Positions 15,283 to 23,192 of a DNA stretch of 64,000 nt are shown piece after piece. The stretch spans positions 124,001 through 188,000 of the forward strand of contig CAYSOF010000004.1 in assembly GCA_964432595.1 (NCBI GenBank), in the 5' to 3' direction. The stretch is from DASYLJ01 sp964432595. Lineage in GTDB: Bacteria; Desulfobacterota; Binatia; DP-6. How positions within the stretch are numbered: the stretch's first letter is position 1; each line of letters starts with the position of its first letter. A program made the translations under genes and the position numbers. A model generated the notes under the pieces. That model was given only the letters and a program-made list of their open reading frames with translations. It was not told the DNA's origin and did not search any database.

Positions 15283-17449
15283 CCGCTGCGGCCTTCGCGG
15301 GCTCGCCGGCGAGCGGGCCGAGCAGACGGAACCCGGTGCGACCGGTGAGGGCGAGCTGCTTCCCCCAGTCGCCGACGTCGATGCCGCTCGCGACGTCGAG
15401 CGCCACGGTCCGGTAGCGCGTGTTGCCGGTCGCGGTCGCGAGGTAGCCGAGCGGCAGCGCGTAGCGCGCGTCGGCGAAGCGGGCAGGCTCCGCGACCAGC
15501 GCGTCGGCGTAGCGGACGAGCCACTCGCGCAGTGCGGGCTCGTCGGTGACCGCGTCGACGTAGGAGAGGCCGTCGGCGAGGATGCCGATCTTCCAGTCGG
15601 CCGCGGCCGGGGTCGGCTCCCAGGCGGTGCGGGCGGCGGCGGCGAAGCTGGCCGCGGCGGTGCGATAGCGCTCATCGTTGGTGCTCGCCGCCAGCGCGCC
15701 GAGCGCGATCATCGGCCAGCCGAAGTGTCGCGGGTTGCTCGCCTTGCCGACGCGCGCGGCGAGGGCGTCGCCCATCGCGCGCGCCGCCTGCAGCGACCGC
15801 ACCTCGCCCGTGAGCCGGTAGTGGGTGATGAGCCCTTCCACCCACGTGTGCCCGAGATCGACGTTGCGATCGGCGTCGGGAGCGAAGTGGCCGACCTTGT
15901 GGGGATGGTTCAGGCCGACGCGATCGGGGTTCTGCGGGTCGTGGTGGATGATGTCGACGTCTCGATAGTGGCGCGCGGCGACGAGGAAGCCGTCGCGCAG
16001 CGCAGGCTCCGTAGTGGCGACCCAGGCGAGCCCGAGCACCTGCGTAAGGTCGTACTCGAGGTTCCCCCAGGCGTCGCAGCCCTTCGTGTCGTCGCGGTAG
16101 CTCGGGAAGTTCCAGTCGCCCCAGTTGAGCAGGCCGTAAAAGCCGACGCGCGGGTGTTCCGACGTGCGCTGGGCGCACGCGACCGGCGCGCCGTCGTCCC
16201 AGCGCTCCGCGCGGCCCCGCGCCTCGTACCGCCGGTAGGCCGTCGTCACGTGCTGCAGGAACGGCCCGGCGCCGGTCGCGGTGGAATCGAGCGCGTTGGT
16301 CAGGGCCTTCGTCGACACCACCCAGCGCGCCGGCGGCGCCCCGACGAGCGGCTGGCGCAGCATCGTCGTGAGGGCCTGCGGGTCGGTCGCCGTCGCGCGC
16401 GGCTCGACGACGATCCATGCTTCCATCGTCTTCGCGGCCCCGCGGCCGAGCTCCACGGGCGCGTCGCCGCCGGCGATGAGATCGACGGCGAGGGCGTCCG
16501 GCGCCAGCCGGATGCCCTTCGGGTACTCCTGCCAGAACCAGCGGCTCACGACGGTGAGGGCCGCGGCGTCGGTCGTCGCCCGGACCCATCCGTCGCCGCG
16601 ACCCGACGGATCGCCGTCGAGGAGCGCGGTGGTCGCGTCGCGCTGCAGGAAGGTGTGCGGCTGCCCGTCGAGCGTCGTGAACCGCGTCGACGTCCCGTCG
16701 ATCCCGACCGCGGCGTCCTGCAGCGCCGCGGCCAGCGTCAGGGCAAGCGCCTTGATCGGGACGTAGGGGCGATCGGACATGCTCGTCAGCGTGAGCTGCA
16801 GGCGCACGAACGGCTGGCCCGCGAAGACGGCGAGCCGCGCCTCGTAGGCGATGCCGTTCGGATAGCGGCCGCTCAGGAGCAGCTCGGTGCGGATCGGACC
16901 CGACGTCTCGACGGTGGCGCGGTCGGGCGCGGGCGCTTCGACGGTACCGGCGTCGAGCGACGGCAGAGGGACCCGGCCGAGCAGCGTCGTGCCGTCGTCG
17001 CGGACGCCGGCCAGGAGGGCATCGCCGTTCGCCGGAACCGAGATCGTCACCGCGCCCGTGTCGAAGGTGCGCGCGCCGTCGCGCTCGGCGGCGCGGATCG
17101 CGGGCGCTGCGGGCGCCTGCTTCGGCGTTCCCTGACGCAGCGAGAACGTGCGCTCGTCGTCGCGCGGCACGTCCGCCAGGAAGTCGAGAAGCAGCCACCG
17201 CACGCTGCCGTCGGGCCAGCGCTCGAGGGCCTGCGTCTGGAGCGTGGTCGCGCGGCCGTCGGCATCCGCCAGCCAGACGCCGTGCGGATCGCGCAGGAGT
17301 CCGCGCGGGAGGGGGACGCTCGCGCTGACGGGTGCGGCCTGGCGGGCCACGCCGGCGGACTCCACGACGCGAATGGGGACGTCCAGGGCCGCCACGGCCG
17401 GAAGGGCCCACAGGACGGCGGCGAATGGGAGCCAGCGGCGAGCAGGCAC
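15224..17449 (-). CDS. Large secreted RIFT-barrel protein (PcRGLX/YetA-like, putative polysaccharide-active)
   Basis: A 741-residue exported protein. The signal peptide from GTG 17449 (P-A-R-R-W-L-P-F-A-A-V-L-W-A-L-P-A-V-A) is followed by an N-terminal RIFT-barrel-like module (V-P-L-P-R-G-L-L-R-D, W-P-D-G-S-V-R-W-L-L-L-D-F). This module is typical of exo-rhamnogalacturonan-lyase-like proteins. The C-terminal half is alpha-helical with Trp/Tyr/His-rich turns (NWGDWNFPSYRDDTKGCDAW), resembling an alpha/alpha toroid. A lyase or hydrolase acting on an acidic polysaccharide is plausible but not proved. The longer TTG start at 17485 is rejected, because that TTG is the -35 box of the promoter. The 3' end overlaps the FKBP gene tail-to-tail. 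Confidence 0.75.
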   Translation of the reverse strand: MPARRWLPFAAVLWALPAVAALDVPIRVVESAGVARQAAPVSASVPLPRGLLRDPHGVWLADADGRATTLQTQALERWPDGSVRWLLLDFLADVPRDDERTFSLRQGTPKQAPAAPAIRAAERDGARTFDTGAVTISVPANGDALLAGVRDDGTTLLGRVPLPSLDAGTVEAPAPDRATVETSGPIRTELLLSGRYPNGIAYEARLAVFAGQPFVRLQLTLTSMSDRPYVPIKALALTLAAALQDAAVGIDGTSTRFTTLDGQPHTFLQRDATTALLDGDPSGRGDGWVRATTDAAALTVVSRWFWQEYPKGIRLAPDALAVDLIAGGDAPVELGRGAAKTMEAWIVVEPRATATDPQALTTMLRQPLVGAPPARWVVSTKALTNALDSTATGAGPFLQHVTTAYRRYEARGRAERWDDGAPVACAQRTSEHPRVGFYGLLNWGDWNFPSYRDDTKGCDAWGNLEYDLTQVLGLAWVATTEPALRDGFLVAARHYRDVDIIHHDPQNPDRVGLNHPHKVGHFAPDADRNVDLGHTWVEGLITHYRLTGEVRSLQAARAMGDALAARVGKASNPRHFGWPMIALGALAASTNDERYRTAAASFAAAARTAWEPTPAAADWKIGILADGLSYVDAVTDEPALREWLVRYADALVAEPARFADARYALPLGYLATATGNTRYRTVALDVASGIDVGDWGKQLALTGRTGFRLLGPLAGEPAKAAAATRAPVDPPPASAPGRRRR

Positions 17450-17456
17450 CAGTCCG

Positions 17457-17485
17457 TTGCTAACACCGCGCCCGATGGCCCGCAA
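17457..17485 (-). promoter_or_regulatory. Candidate leaderless promoter of the RIFT-barrel gene
   Basis: On the minus strand: TTGCGG (17485-17480), 17-base spacer, TAGCAA (17462-17457), then seven bases to GTG 17449. Transcription would start at or next to the start codon, and no Shine-Dalgarno is present. Confidence 0.5.
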
Positions 17486-17522
17486 ACCAGCCGCAAGCCC
17501 GCATCGTCAGCGGATTTTCCTG

Positions 17523-17552
17523 TTGCGCCCCCGCGGCGGGCGGAGGTAGATC
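17523..17552 (+). promoter_or_regulatory. Candidate leaderless promoter of the 93-residue gene
   Basis: TTGCGC (17523-17528), 18-base spacer, TAGATC (17547-17552), nine bases before ATG 17562. It lies back to back with the promoter of the RIFT-barrel gene. A GGAGG at 17542-17546 is too far from the ATG to serve as its Shine-Dalgarno. Confidence 0.4.
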
Positions 17553-17561
17553 CCCCCGGCG

Positions 17562-17843
17562 ATGTCGATCGACGTGCATCGCGAAGCCGACGACCTGGCC
17601 CGCTACTACGGCGAGCTGAGCCGCCGTCTCGCGCAGACCGGAGTCCGCGACATCCCCGAGCTCCTCGCGCTCCACGATCAGCTGCGTCGCACGCTGGACA
17701 GCGTGAGCCAGCAGGAGATCGCCTGGGCCGTCGAGCAGGCGCAGCGCCTGATCGCCGTGCTCGTGCGGATGGATTCGAACCTCCAGGCGCTGCGCGCCCT
17801 CAAGGACACGTTCTCGCGCGCGCCGGTCCTGCCCGGCGACTGA
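17562..17843 (+). CDS. Hypothetical small helical protein
   Basis: A 93-residue acidic/basic, almost entirely helical protein with no signal peptide or membrane segment. Heptad-like leucines (L-A-R-Y-Y-G-E-L-S-R-R-L, L-L-A-L-H-D-Q-L-R-R-T-L, A-Q-R-L-I-A-V-L-V-R-M) suggest a coiled coil or helical bundle. I do not recognise the family. It lies between the divergent RIFT-barrel gene and the GT4 gene 58 bases downstream. Confidence 0.55.
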   Translation: MSIDVHREADDLARYYGELSRRLAQTGVRDIPELLALHDQLRRTLDSVSQQEIAWAVEQAQRLIAVLVRMDSNLQALRALKDTFSRAPVLPGD

Positions 17844-17900
17844 GCCGGGCCGCCGCTCGACCTTCGCCGGGTTCCGGGGCATATCGGGACACGGGCCCGG

Positions 17901-19052
17901 ATGGCAGGCAACGCTCCCTATCGACTGACCTACGTCATCGGCGAGCTGGGGAAGGGTGGGGCGGAATACCAGCTCTACGAGCTCCTCCGCGGGCTCGACC
18001 GCGACCGCTTCGCGCCGACGGTCGTCGCGCTCGCCGCGGGGGGCTACTGGGCCGGCCCGATCCGCGCGCTCGACGTACCCGTCCGCGAGATTCCCGCGAG
18101 CGGCTCGGCCGACGTCGGCCGTCTCCGCCGCCTGCGCGCGGAGCTACGGTCGCTGGCGCCGCATATCCTCCACACCATCCTCTGGTCGGGCAACTCGTAT
18201 GGACGCCTCGCGGCGATCGGGCTGCCGATCCCCGTCGTGCTGACCGCGGAGCGTAACGTGATCGCGCGCCCGTCGTGGCAGGTCATGGTCGAGCGGACCC
18301 TCGATCGCCTGACGGACCGCTACCTGGTCAACTGCCAGGCGATCGCGGACGGCCTCGTCCACCGCGAGGGCCTGCCCGCCGGCAAGATGCTCGTCGTCCA
18401 CAACGGCATCGATCTGACGCGGCTCGCGCCGTTCGTCCTGGAGCGCCACGCCGCGCGGGCGGCGCTCGGGTTTCCCGTCGATCGGCGGCTCGTCGCGCAG
18501 GTGGGACGGCTCGCGCCCCAGAAGGACTATCCGACGTTCCTCGCGGCCGCCGCGCGCGTCGCCGCCGAGCATGCCGACGTCGACTTCCTGGTGATCGGCG
18601 AAGGCCAGCTGCGCGACGCGTTGGTCGCGCAGGCGGCGGCGCTCGGGATCGCCGACCGCGTGCGCTTCCTGGGGCTCCGACACGACGTGCCGGCGGTGCT
18701 CGGCGCGGTCGACGTCTTTGCCCTCACGTCGCTCTACGAAGGGCTGCCGAACGTGGTCATCGAGGCGATGTCCGCGGGCGCCGTCGCCGTCGCCACGGAC
18801 GTCGGCGGCACGCGCGAGCTGATCGTTCCGGGCGAGACGGGCGTGTTGATCCCGCCGAGCGATCCCGCGGCCGCCGCGACGGCGATCGGGCGGCTGCTCC
18901 GCGAGCCCGACACGCTCGCGCGCATGGCCGGCGCCGCGCGACGGCGCATCGAGGAAGAGTTCGGCATGGAAGCGATGGTCCGTCGCACGACGGCGATCTA
19001 CCTCGATCGCCTGCGCGCCGCCGGCGTGGCGCCCGCCGACGTCGCCGCCTGA
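17901..19052 (+). CDS. GT4-family glycosyltransferase
   Basis: A 383-residue retaining glycosyltransferase with a GT-B fold. The N-terminal half has Y-V-I-G-E-L-G-K-G-G-A-E-Y-Q-L, the donor-binding G-G-A/E entry typical of GT4. The C-terminal half has VGRLAPQKDYPTFL and the E-x7-E signature T-S-L-Y-E-G-L-P-N-V-V-I-E-A-M, followed by ATDVGGTRELIVPGETG. No membrane segment, so cytoplasmic or peripherally attached. It is followed after two bases by a second GT4 gene, and the pair probably add successive sugars to one glycan. The donor and acceptor are unknown. No convincing Shine-Dalgarno precedes the ATG. Confidence 0.92.
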   Translation: MAGNAPYRLTYVIGELGKGGAEYQLYELLRGLDRDRFAPTVVALAAGGYWAGPIRALDVPVREIPASGSADVGRLRRLRAELRSLAPHILHTILWSGNSYGRLAAIGLPIPVVLTAERNVIARPSWQVMVERTLDRLTDRYLVNCQAIADGLVHREGLPAGKMLVVHNGIDLTRLAPFVLERHAARAALGFPVDRRLVAQVGRLAPQKDYPTFLAAAARVAAEHADVDFLVIGEGQLRDALVAQAAALGIADRVRFLGLRHDVPAVLGAVDVFALTSLYEGLPNVVIEAMSAGAVAVATDVGGTRELIVPGETGVLIPPSDPAAAATAIGRLLREPDTLARMAGAARRRIEEEFGMEAMVRRTTAIYLDRLRAAGVAPADVAA

Positions 19053-19054
19053 CC

Positions 19055-20299
19055 ATGCGCATCGCCTACGTCATCCCGGCGTATCCGCCGCTGCCGTCCC
19101 AGCCCTTCGTCGTGAACGAGATGGTCGAGGTGCAGGAGGCGGGGCACGCCATCGTCGTGGTGCCGCTCTATCCGGCCGACGAAGCGCCCGTCCGGCACGG
19201 CACGTTCGAGCGCCTGCGCCCGGAGCACGTCCTGCCGGCCCCGCTCGTCGACGTCGGCTCGGTGCTGCTGGCCCTGTGGGTGGCGCTCCGGCATCCGGTG
19301 CGCACCCTGCGGACGCTGGGCGGGCTGCACGCGGCGGCGGGACGCAACCTGCACGCCCACCTGCGCCTCCTTGCGGTGACGCCGAAGGGCCTCGCGGCCG
19401 CATGGCGGCTGCGCCGGCTCGGCGTCGACCACATCCACGCGCACTTCGCGAATCAGACGGCCGATTGCGCGGCGATCGCCGGCACCGTCGCCGGCATCCC
19501 GTTCTCGTTCACGGCGCACGCCTACGACATCTACTCGACGGTGCCGCGGCTGCGGAACGAGACGCTCGGCTGGAAGCTGCGGCACGCGAAGCGGGCGTTC
19601 ACCGTGAACGACTTCGCGGGGGCGCTGCTCCGCGCGGAGCTGCCGCCGCAGGACGGCGAGCGCGTACAGACGGCGTACGTGGGCATTCCGATGCAGCTCT
19701 TCCGCGCCGAGCCGCCGCCGCCCGACGACGGTGAGCTACGCCTGCTCTGCGTCGCGCGCTTCCAGGAGAAGAAGGGACTCGACACGCTGCTCGACGCCTG
19801 CGCCGTCCTGAAGGCGCGTGGCGTGCCGTTCCGCTTGCGGCTCTTCGGCGACGGTCCGCTGCGGCCCGCGCTCGAGGCACAGGCCGCCCGCTTGGCGCTC
19901 GGTGAGACGGTGGTCCTCGGCGGCTCGGTGCCGCAGGAGGAGGTGGCACGGCAGATGGTGGCCAGCCACGCGTTCGTGATGCCGTGCCGCAAGGACCGCA
20001 CGGGTGACATGGACGGCATCCCGACCGTCTTCATGGAAGCCATGGCGACGGGCCGGCCGGTCGTGAGCTGCGCGGTGTCGGGCGTTCCGGAGCTGGTGCG
20101 CGACGGGGAAACGGGGCTCCTCGTTCCGCCCGACGATCCCGAGGCGCTGGCGGTGGCGATCCAGCGCCTGGCCGGCGACGCCCCTCTCCGCGAGCGGCTC
20201 GGCCGGCAGGGACGGGCGCTCGTGGAGCGCCAGCACGACCAGCGGCAGAACGCCCGCCGCGTGGTCACGCTGCTCGCGGGCGGCGATCGCGCGGCCTGA
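19055..20299 (+). CDS. GT4-family glycosyltransferase (colanic-acid type)
   Basis: A 414-residue glycosyltransferase with R-I-A-Y-V-I-P-A-Y-P-P-L-P-S-Q-P-F-V-V-N-E at the N-terminus, the arrangement seen in WcaL/AmsK-like enzymes of exopolysaccharide synthesis. It has H-I-H-A-H-F-A-N-Q-T, VARFQEKKGLDTLL, and the nucleotide-sugar motif D-G-I-P-T-V-F-M-E-A-M with SGVPELVRDGETGLLVPP. It starts two bases after the first GT4 gene and ends four bases before the DUF983 gene, so the three are likely cotranscribed. Confidence 0.92.
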   Translation: MRIAYVIPAYPPLPSQPFVVNEMVEVQEAGHAIVVVPLYPADEAPVRHGTFERLRPEHVLPAPLVDVGSVLLALWVALRHPVRTLRTLGGLHAAAGRNLHAHLRLLAVTPKGLAAAWRLRRLGVDHIHAHFANQTADCAAIAGTVAGIPFSFTAHAYDIYSTVPRLRNETLGWKLRHAKRAFTVNDFAGALLRAELPPQDGERVQTAYVGIPMQLFRAEPPPPDDGELRLLCVARFQEKKGLDTLLDACAVLKARGVPFRLRLFGDGPLRPALEAQAARLALGETVVLGGSVPQEEVARQMVASHAFVMPCRKDRTGDMDGIPTVFMEAMATGRPVVSCAVSGVPELVRDGETGLLVPPDDPEALAVAIQRLAGDAPLRERLGRQGRALVERQHDQRQNARRVVTLLAGGDRAA

Positions 20300-20303
20300 C
20301 GCC

Positions 20304-20717
20304 ATGCCGGCGCCCACCACGCTGACGACGCCCGGCGTGGCCACGCTGGTCGTGCGCGCGATCAGGCTGCGGTGCCCTGCCTGCGGACGCGGCGCGCTTT
20401 ACGGCGGCTGGTTCGCGATGCACGAAACCTGCCCCGTCTGTACGTTTCGCTACGAGCGCGAGCAGGGCTACTTCGTCGGCGCGATCTACGTGAACTTCGC
20501 TGCCGCGGTGTTCCTCGGCCTGGTGCCGGTGGTCGTGGCCGACGTGATCTGGGGGCTCACGATCGGGCAGGAGCTGGCGATCGCCGTGCCGCTGATGATC
20601 TTCGTGCCGATCGTGTGCTTCCGCTGGTCACGTAGCCTGTGGCTCGCGATCGACTACTTCGTGACGTCGTTCGACGACCGCGCGATGCGCGAGCGCTTCC
20701 GGCGTCCGCGCGGCTGA
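20304..20717 (+). CDS. DUF983 family zinc-ribbon membrane protein
   Basis: A 137-residue protein with a zinc-ribbon-like N-terminus (C-P-A-C-G then, after 16 residues, C-P-V-C) and two membrane segments (about residues 62-83 and 88-107). This is the layout of DUF983 proteins, often encoded beside cytochrome oxidase genes, as here, where the oxidase operon begins on the other strand five bases away. The function is unknown; an oxidase-assembly role is suggested only by neighbourhood. Confidence 0.85.
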   Translation: MPAPTTLTTPGVATLVVRAIRLRCPACGRGALYGGWFAMHETCPVCTFRYEREQGYFVGAIYVNFAAAVFLGLVPVVVADVIWGLTIGQELAIAVPLMIFVPIVCFRWSRSLWLAIDYFVTSFDDRAMRERFRRPRG

Positions 20718-20722
20718 GCGGC

Positions 20723-21331
20723 TCAGCCGCGCTCGGCGCGCAGCGTGGCCACGTCGTCTACGAGCTTGTCGACCGACGCCTCGTCGAGGCCGTGGTAGTA
20801 TCCGCGCACACGGAGCTGCGGGTCGACGAGCACGAACCGGTCGCTGTGCGTGATCGGCGCGGTCGGCGGGCCGCCGTCGGCGAACGCCACTTTGAAGCCG
20901 TCGCGCAGCAGGCCGGCGATGGACTCGCGGGGGCCGGTCAGGAAGAGCCAGTCCTCGTCGCCGCCGAACTTGCTCGCATAGCTCTGCAGCACCGCGGGCG
21001 TGTCGTGGTTCGGATCGACGCTGATCGAGACCATGGTGACGCCCTCGGTCCCGTTCGCCGCCAGTTCCTTCCGTAGGGCGGACATGCGGCCGGAGAGGGC
21101 GGGACACACGTCGGGGCAGCGGGTGAAGATGAAGTCCGCCACCCAGATACGGCCCTCGAGGTCGTCGGCGGTCACGGGGGTCCCGGCGCGCTCGGTCAGC
21201 GAGAACGCCGGGATGGTGCCCAAGACCGGCAGCGGCTCGCGGCTGCAGCCGGCCAGGCCGAGGAAGAGCAGTGCTGCGGCCGCGTGCCGCAGGAGGTCCT
21301 CAGTGCGCGGGCGTACCGGTCGCGGCGCCAA
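20723..21331 (-). CDS. SCO1/SenC-family copper chaperone lipoprotein
   Basis: A 202-residue thioredoxin-fold lipoprotein that helps build the CuA site of cytochrome c oxidase. A lipobox L-A-G-C is at residues 26-29. The copper-binding C-x3-C is seen in F-T-R-C-P-D-V-C-P near residue 72. The distal histidine is probably in I-T-H-S-D-R. The only start that keeps the signal peptide is TTG 21331, overlapping the subunit IV gene by 32 bases and with a poor Shine-Dalgarno, so the exact start is uncertain. It is the last gene of the oxidase operon. Confidence 0.92.
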   Translation of the reverse strand: MAPRPVRPRTEDLLRHAAAALLFLGLAGCSREPLPVLGTIPAFSLTERAGTPVTADDLEGRIWVADFIFTRCPDVCPALSGRMSALRKELAANGTEGVTMVSISVDPNHDTPAVLQSYASKFGGDEDWLFLTGPRESIAGLLRDGFKVAFADGGPPTAPITHSDRFVLVDPQLRVRGYYHGLDEASVDKLVDDVATLRAERG

Positions 21332-21650
21332 CGGAGCTCGTGATGAGACGCGTGATCGCGCCGAGATCGGGCAGCAGCATCAGGACGAGGAAGACGCAGA
21401 GGACCATCGGGGTGACCGCGATGTAGGTGAGCGTCCGCTTCTCGTTGACGAGATGCATGTAGTAGAGCGCGACGAGCGCCGCCTTGCCGGCGGCGAGGAT
21501 GACGAGACCCGCGCCGATCGCGAGCTTCGACATCGGCAGGTAGGTGATGCCGATCTCGACGGCGGTCAGGACGGCGAGCCAGACGAAGACGACGAGGTAG
21601 CGGCGCTCTTCGTGCGCGTGATCGTGGGCGGCGTGCGCGTGGGTGGCCAT
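21300..21650 (-). CDS. ctaF: Cytochrome c oxidase subunit IV (CtaF/COX4-prokaryotic)
   Basis: A 116-residue membrane protein with a His-rich N-terminus (H-A-H-A-A-H-D-H-A-H) and three membrane segments (about residues 19-37, 44-63 and 75-93), including A-L-V-A-L-Y-Y-M-H-L-V. This matches the small prokaryotic subunit IV of heme-copper oxidases, which stabilises the complex. It lies 14 bases after the downstream-type subunit III gene. The N-terminal histidines might bind copper. Confidence 0.88.
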   Translation of the reverse strand: MATHAHAAHDHAHEERRYLVVFVWLAVLTAVEIGITYLPMSKLAIGAGLVILAAGKAALVALYYMHLVNEKRTLTYIAVTPMVLCVFLVLMLLPDLGAITRLITSSVGAATGTPAH

Positions 21651-21664
21651 CGGCTTCCTCCGGC

Positions 21665-22270
21665 TCAGATCAGGTAGACGAACGTGAAGACGAGGATCCA
21701 GACGAGATCGACGAAGTGCCAGTAGAGGCCCGCGATCTCGACCTCGTTGTTGTGGTCGGCGCTGTATTTGTTCATCAGCCCGCGGATCAGGATGATCGAG
21801 AGGTACACGACGCCGGAGAACACGTGCATGCCGTGGAAGCCGGTCAGGATGAAGAACGTCGCGCCGAAGTTGTCCTTCGTGATCGACTGGCCGTGGTTGA
21901 TCAGGTGCGTCCACTCGTAGGCCTGGAGACCGAGGAACAGCGAGCCGCCGAGAACGGTCAGCGCCATGAACCGGACGAACTTCGCCTTGTTGCCCTGACG
22001 GATGCCGGCGAGCCCTTCGACCATGGTCACGCTGCTGCAGATCAGCAGGAACGTCATGGCGGCCGTCAGCGGGATGCCGAGGATGCTCGTCGGGACGGGC
22101 CAGTTGGGATCGCCGTAGCGAAGGGCGCCGTAGCCCGCGAGCAGCGCGCCGAACGTCATCGCGTCGGCGGCGAGGAAGTTCCACATCCCGAGCTTGCCCC
22201 AGCTCTCGGGCGTGAGGGGAGACTCCGCGGGTTCCACGAGGTGGTGATCGGTCGCTGCTGCAGTGCTCAC
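21665..22270 (-). CDS. ctaE: Cytochrome c oxidase subunit III (copy with conserved Glu)
   Basis: A 201-residue five-helix subunit III. Helices include M-W-N-F-L-A-A-D-A-M-T-F-G-A-L-L, the FLGLQAYEWTHLI helix and the conserved T-G-F-H-G-M-H-V-F-S-G, ending in Y-W-H-F-V-D-L-V-W-I-L-V-F. These are the hallmarks of CtaE/CyoC. The GTG start at 22270 is fixed by AAAGGAGG six bases upstream; a longer frame exists but has no such signal. It is the second of two different subunit III genes in the operon; both keep the H-x-x-H-V motif, so they are not simple duplicates of recent origin. Confidence 0.92.
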   Translation of the reverse strand: MSTAAATDHHLVEPAESPLTPESWGKLGMWNFLAADAMTFGALLAGYGALRYGDPNWPVPTSILGIPLTAAMTFLLICSSVTMVEGLAGIRQGNKAKFVRFMALTVLGGSLFLGLQAYEWTHLINHGQSITKDNFGATFFILTGFHGMHVFSGVVYLSIILIRGLMNKYSADHNNEVEIAGLYWHFVDLVWILVFTFVYLI

Positions 22271-22271
22271 G

Positions 22272-22568
22272 CTAGGCCTCCTTTGGCCCATCCGCCGGCG
22301 CCGGCGACCGGCGCACCCAGGGCAGGGAAATGACGTCGCCGCGACGGGCTGCGGCGGAGCGTCGATAGCGATACGCCAACCAGCCTCCCACGAGGCCGCA
22401 CAGGGTGTAGGGCATCGCGATGAGAAACAGGATGCTCCAGTTGAACGCGCGTGCGAGTGGATCGTCGGGCGTCGTGGCCGTTCCGCACATCGCACAGCCC
22501 TGCGCGAGCGCGTCGCCGGCGAAGGCGAGCAGCAGGGCGAAAGCCGAGGCGGGCATGCGTCCGATCAT
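22272..22568 (-). CDS. Small exported Cys protein with one membrane segment, oxidase cluster
   Basis: A 98-residue protein with a signal-like N-terminus ending in A-L-A-Q, followed by G-C-A-M-C-G (Cys 25 and 28) and one further membrane helix (about residues 43-66). I do not recognise a named family, but similar small C-x-x-C membrane proteins occur in oxidase clusters. The exposed cysteine pair suggests metal handling or thiol exchange during CuA or CuB assembly. It sits one base before the second subunit III gene. Confidence 0.7.
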   Translation of the reverse strand: MIGRMPASAFALLLAFAGDALAQGCAMCGTATTPDDPLARAFNWSILFLIAMPYTLCGLVGGWLAYRYRRSAAARRGDVISLPWVRRSPAPADGPKEA

Positions 22569-22580
22569 CGTCGCGTCGGT

Positions 22581-23192
22581 TCAGTAGAGATACACCAGCG
22601 GGAAGAGGACCGCCCACAACCCGCTGACGAAGAGCCAGTACATGGTGCACATCTCGAGGCCGTCGTGCCGGCGCGCCGTGAAGGCACCGCGCCCAGCGAG
22701 TATCGCGACCGCGCCCAGCCACGCGACGGCGGTGAGGACGTGCAGCGCGTGGCAGCCGATCACGACGTAGAACGAGCCGCCGTACACGCTGCTGCCCATC
22801 GTGAGTCCGTGGCGCACGAGCCGCACCCATTCGAGTCCCTGCACCAGGAGGAACACGGTGCCGAGAATCGCGGTGAGGCGCACGTTGCGCGCGACATCGG
22901 GGGCGTCGTCCCGACGCGCGGCGCGGAGCGCCCAGAGCATCGGCACGACGCTGCCGAAGAGCACGACGGAGTTGAGCGCCGTGATCGCGAGCGGGAGGCG
23001 CGGCTGGTTCGGCGGCGGCCACTCCGGCGCGGCGAGCCGGAAGACGAGGTACATGCCGATGAACCCCGCGAAGAGCATCGTCTCGGCGACGATGAGCCCG
23101 AGCATGGCGAGCCGTGCGTTGCTCACCGCCGGAACGGCGGGAGGCGGCGGCACGGTGGCCCGGCGCGGCATCGTCAGCGAGCCCGCGGTCAT
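22581..23192 (-). CDS. Cytochrome c oxidase subunit III-like protein (first copy)
   Basis: A 203-residue five-helix protein with A-M-L-G-L-I-V-A-E-T-M-L-F-A-G-F-I, F-L-L-V-Q-G-L-E-W-V-R-L and the conserved G-C-H-A-L-H-V-L-T-A, ending Y-W-L-F-V-S-G-L-W-A-V-L-F. This is the CtaE/NorE group. Its ATG overlaps the ctaB stop (ATGA), so translation is coupled. It differs markedly from the second subunit III gene downstream: N-terminal proline-rich extension, and W-L-F-V-S in place of W-H-F-V-D. A NorE-like accessory role is an alternative. Confidence 0.85.
   Translation of the reverse strand: MTAGSLTMPRRATVPPPPAVPAVSNARLAMLGLIVAETMLFAGFIGMYLVFRLAAPEWPPPNQPRLPLAITALNSVVLFGSVVPMLWALRAARRDDAPDVARNVRLTAILGTVFLLVQGLEWVRLVRHGLTMGSSVYGGSFYVVIGCHALHVLTAVAWLGAVAILAGRGAFTARRHDGLEMCTMYWLFVSGLWAVLFPLVYLY

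Noticed and set aside
17450..17485. TTG 17485 as the RIFT-barrel start
   Set aside because: The TTG is part of a -35 box, the added residues spoil the signal peptide, and GTG 17449 fits both promoter and signal.
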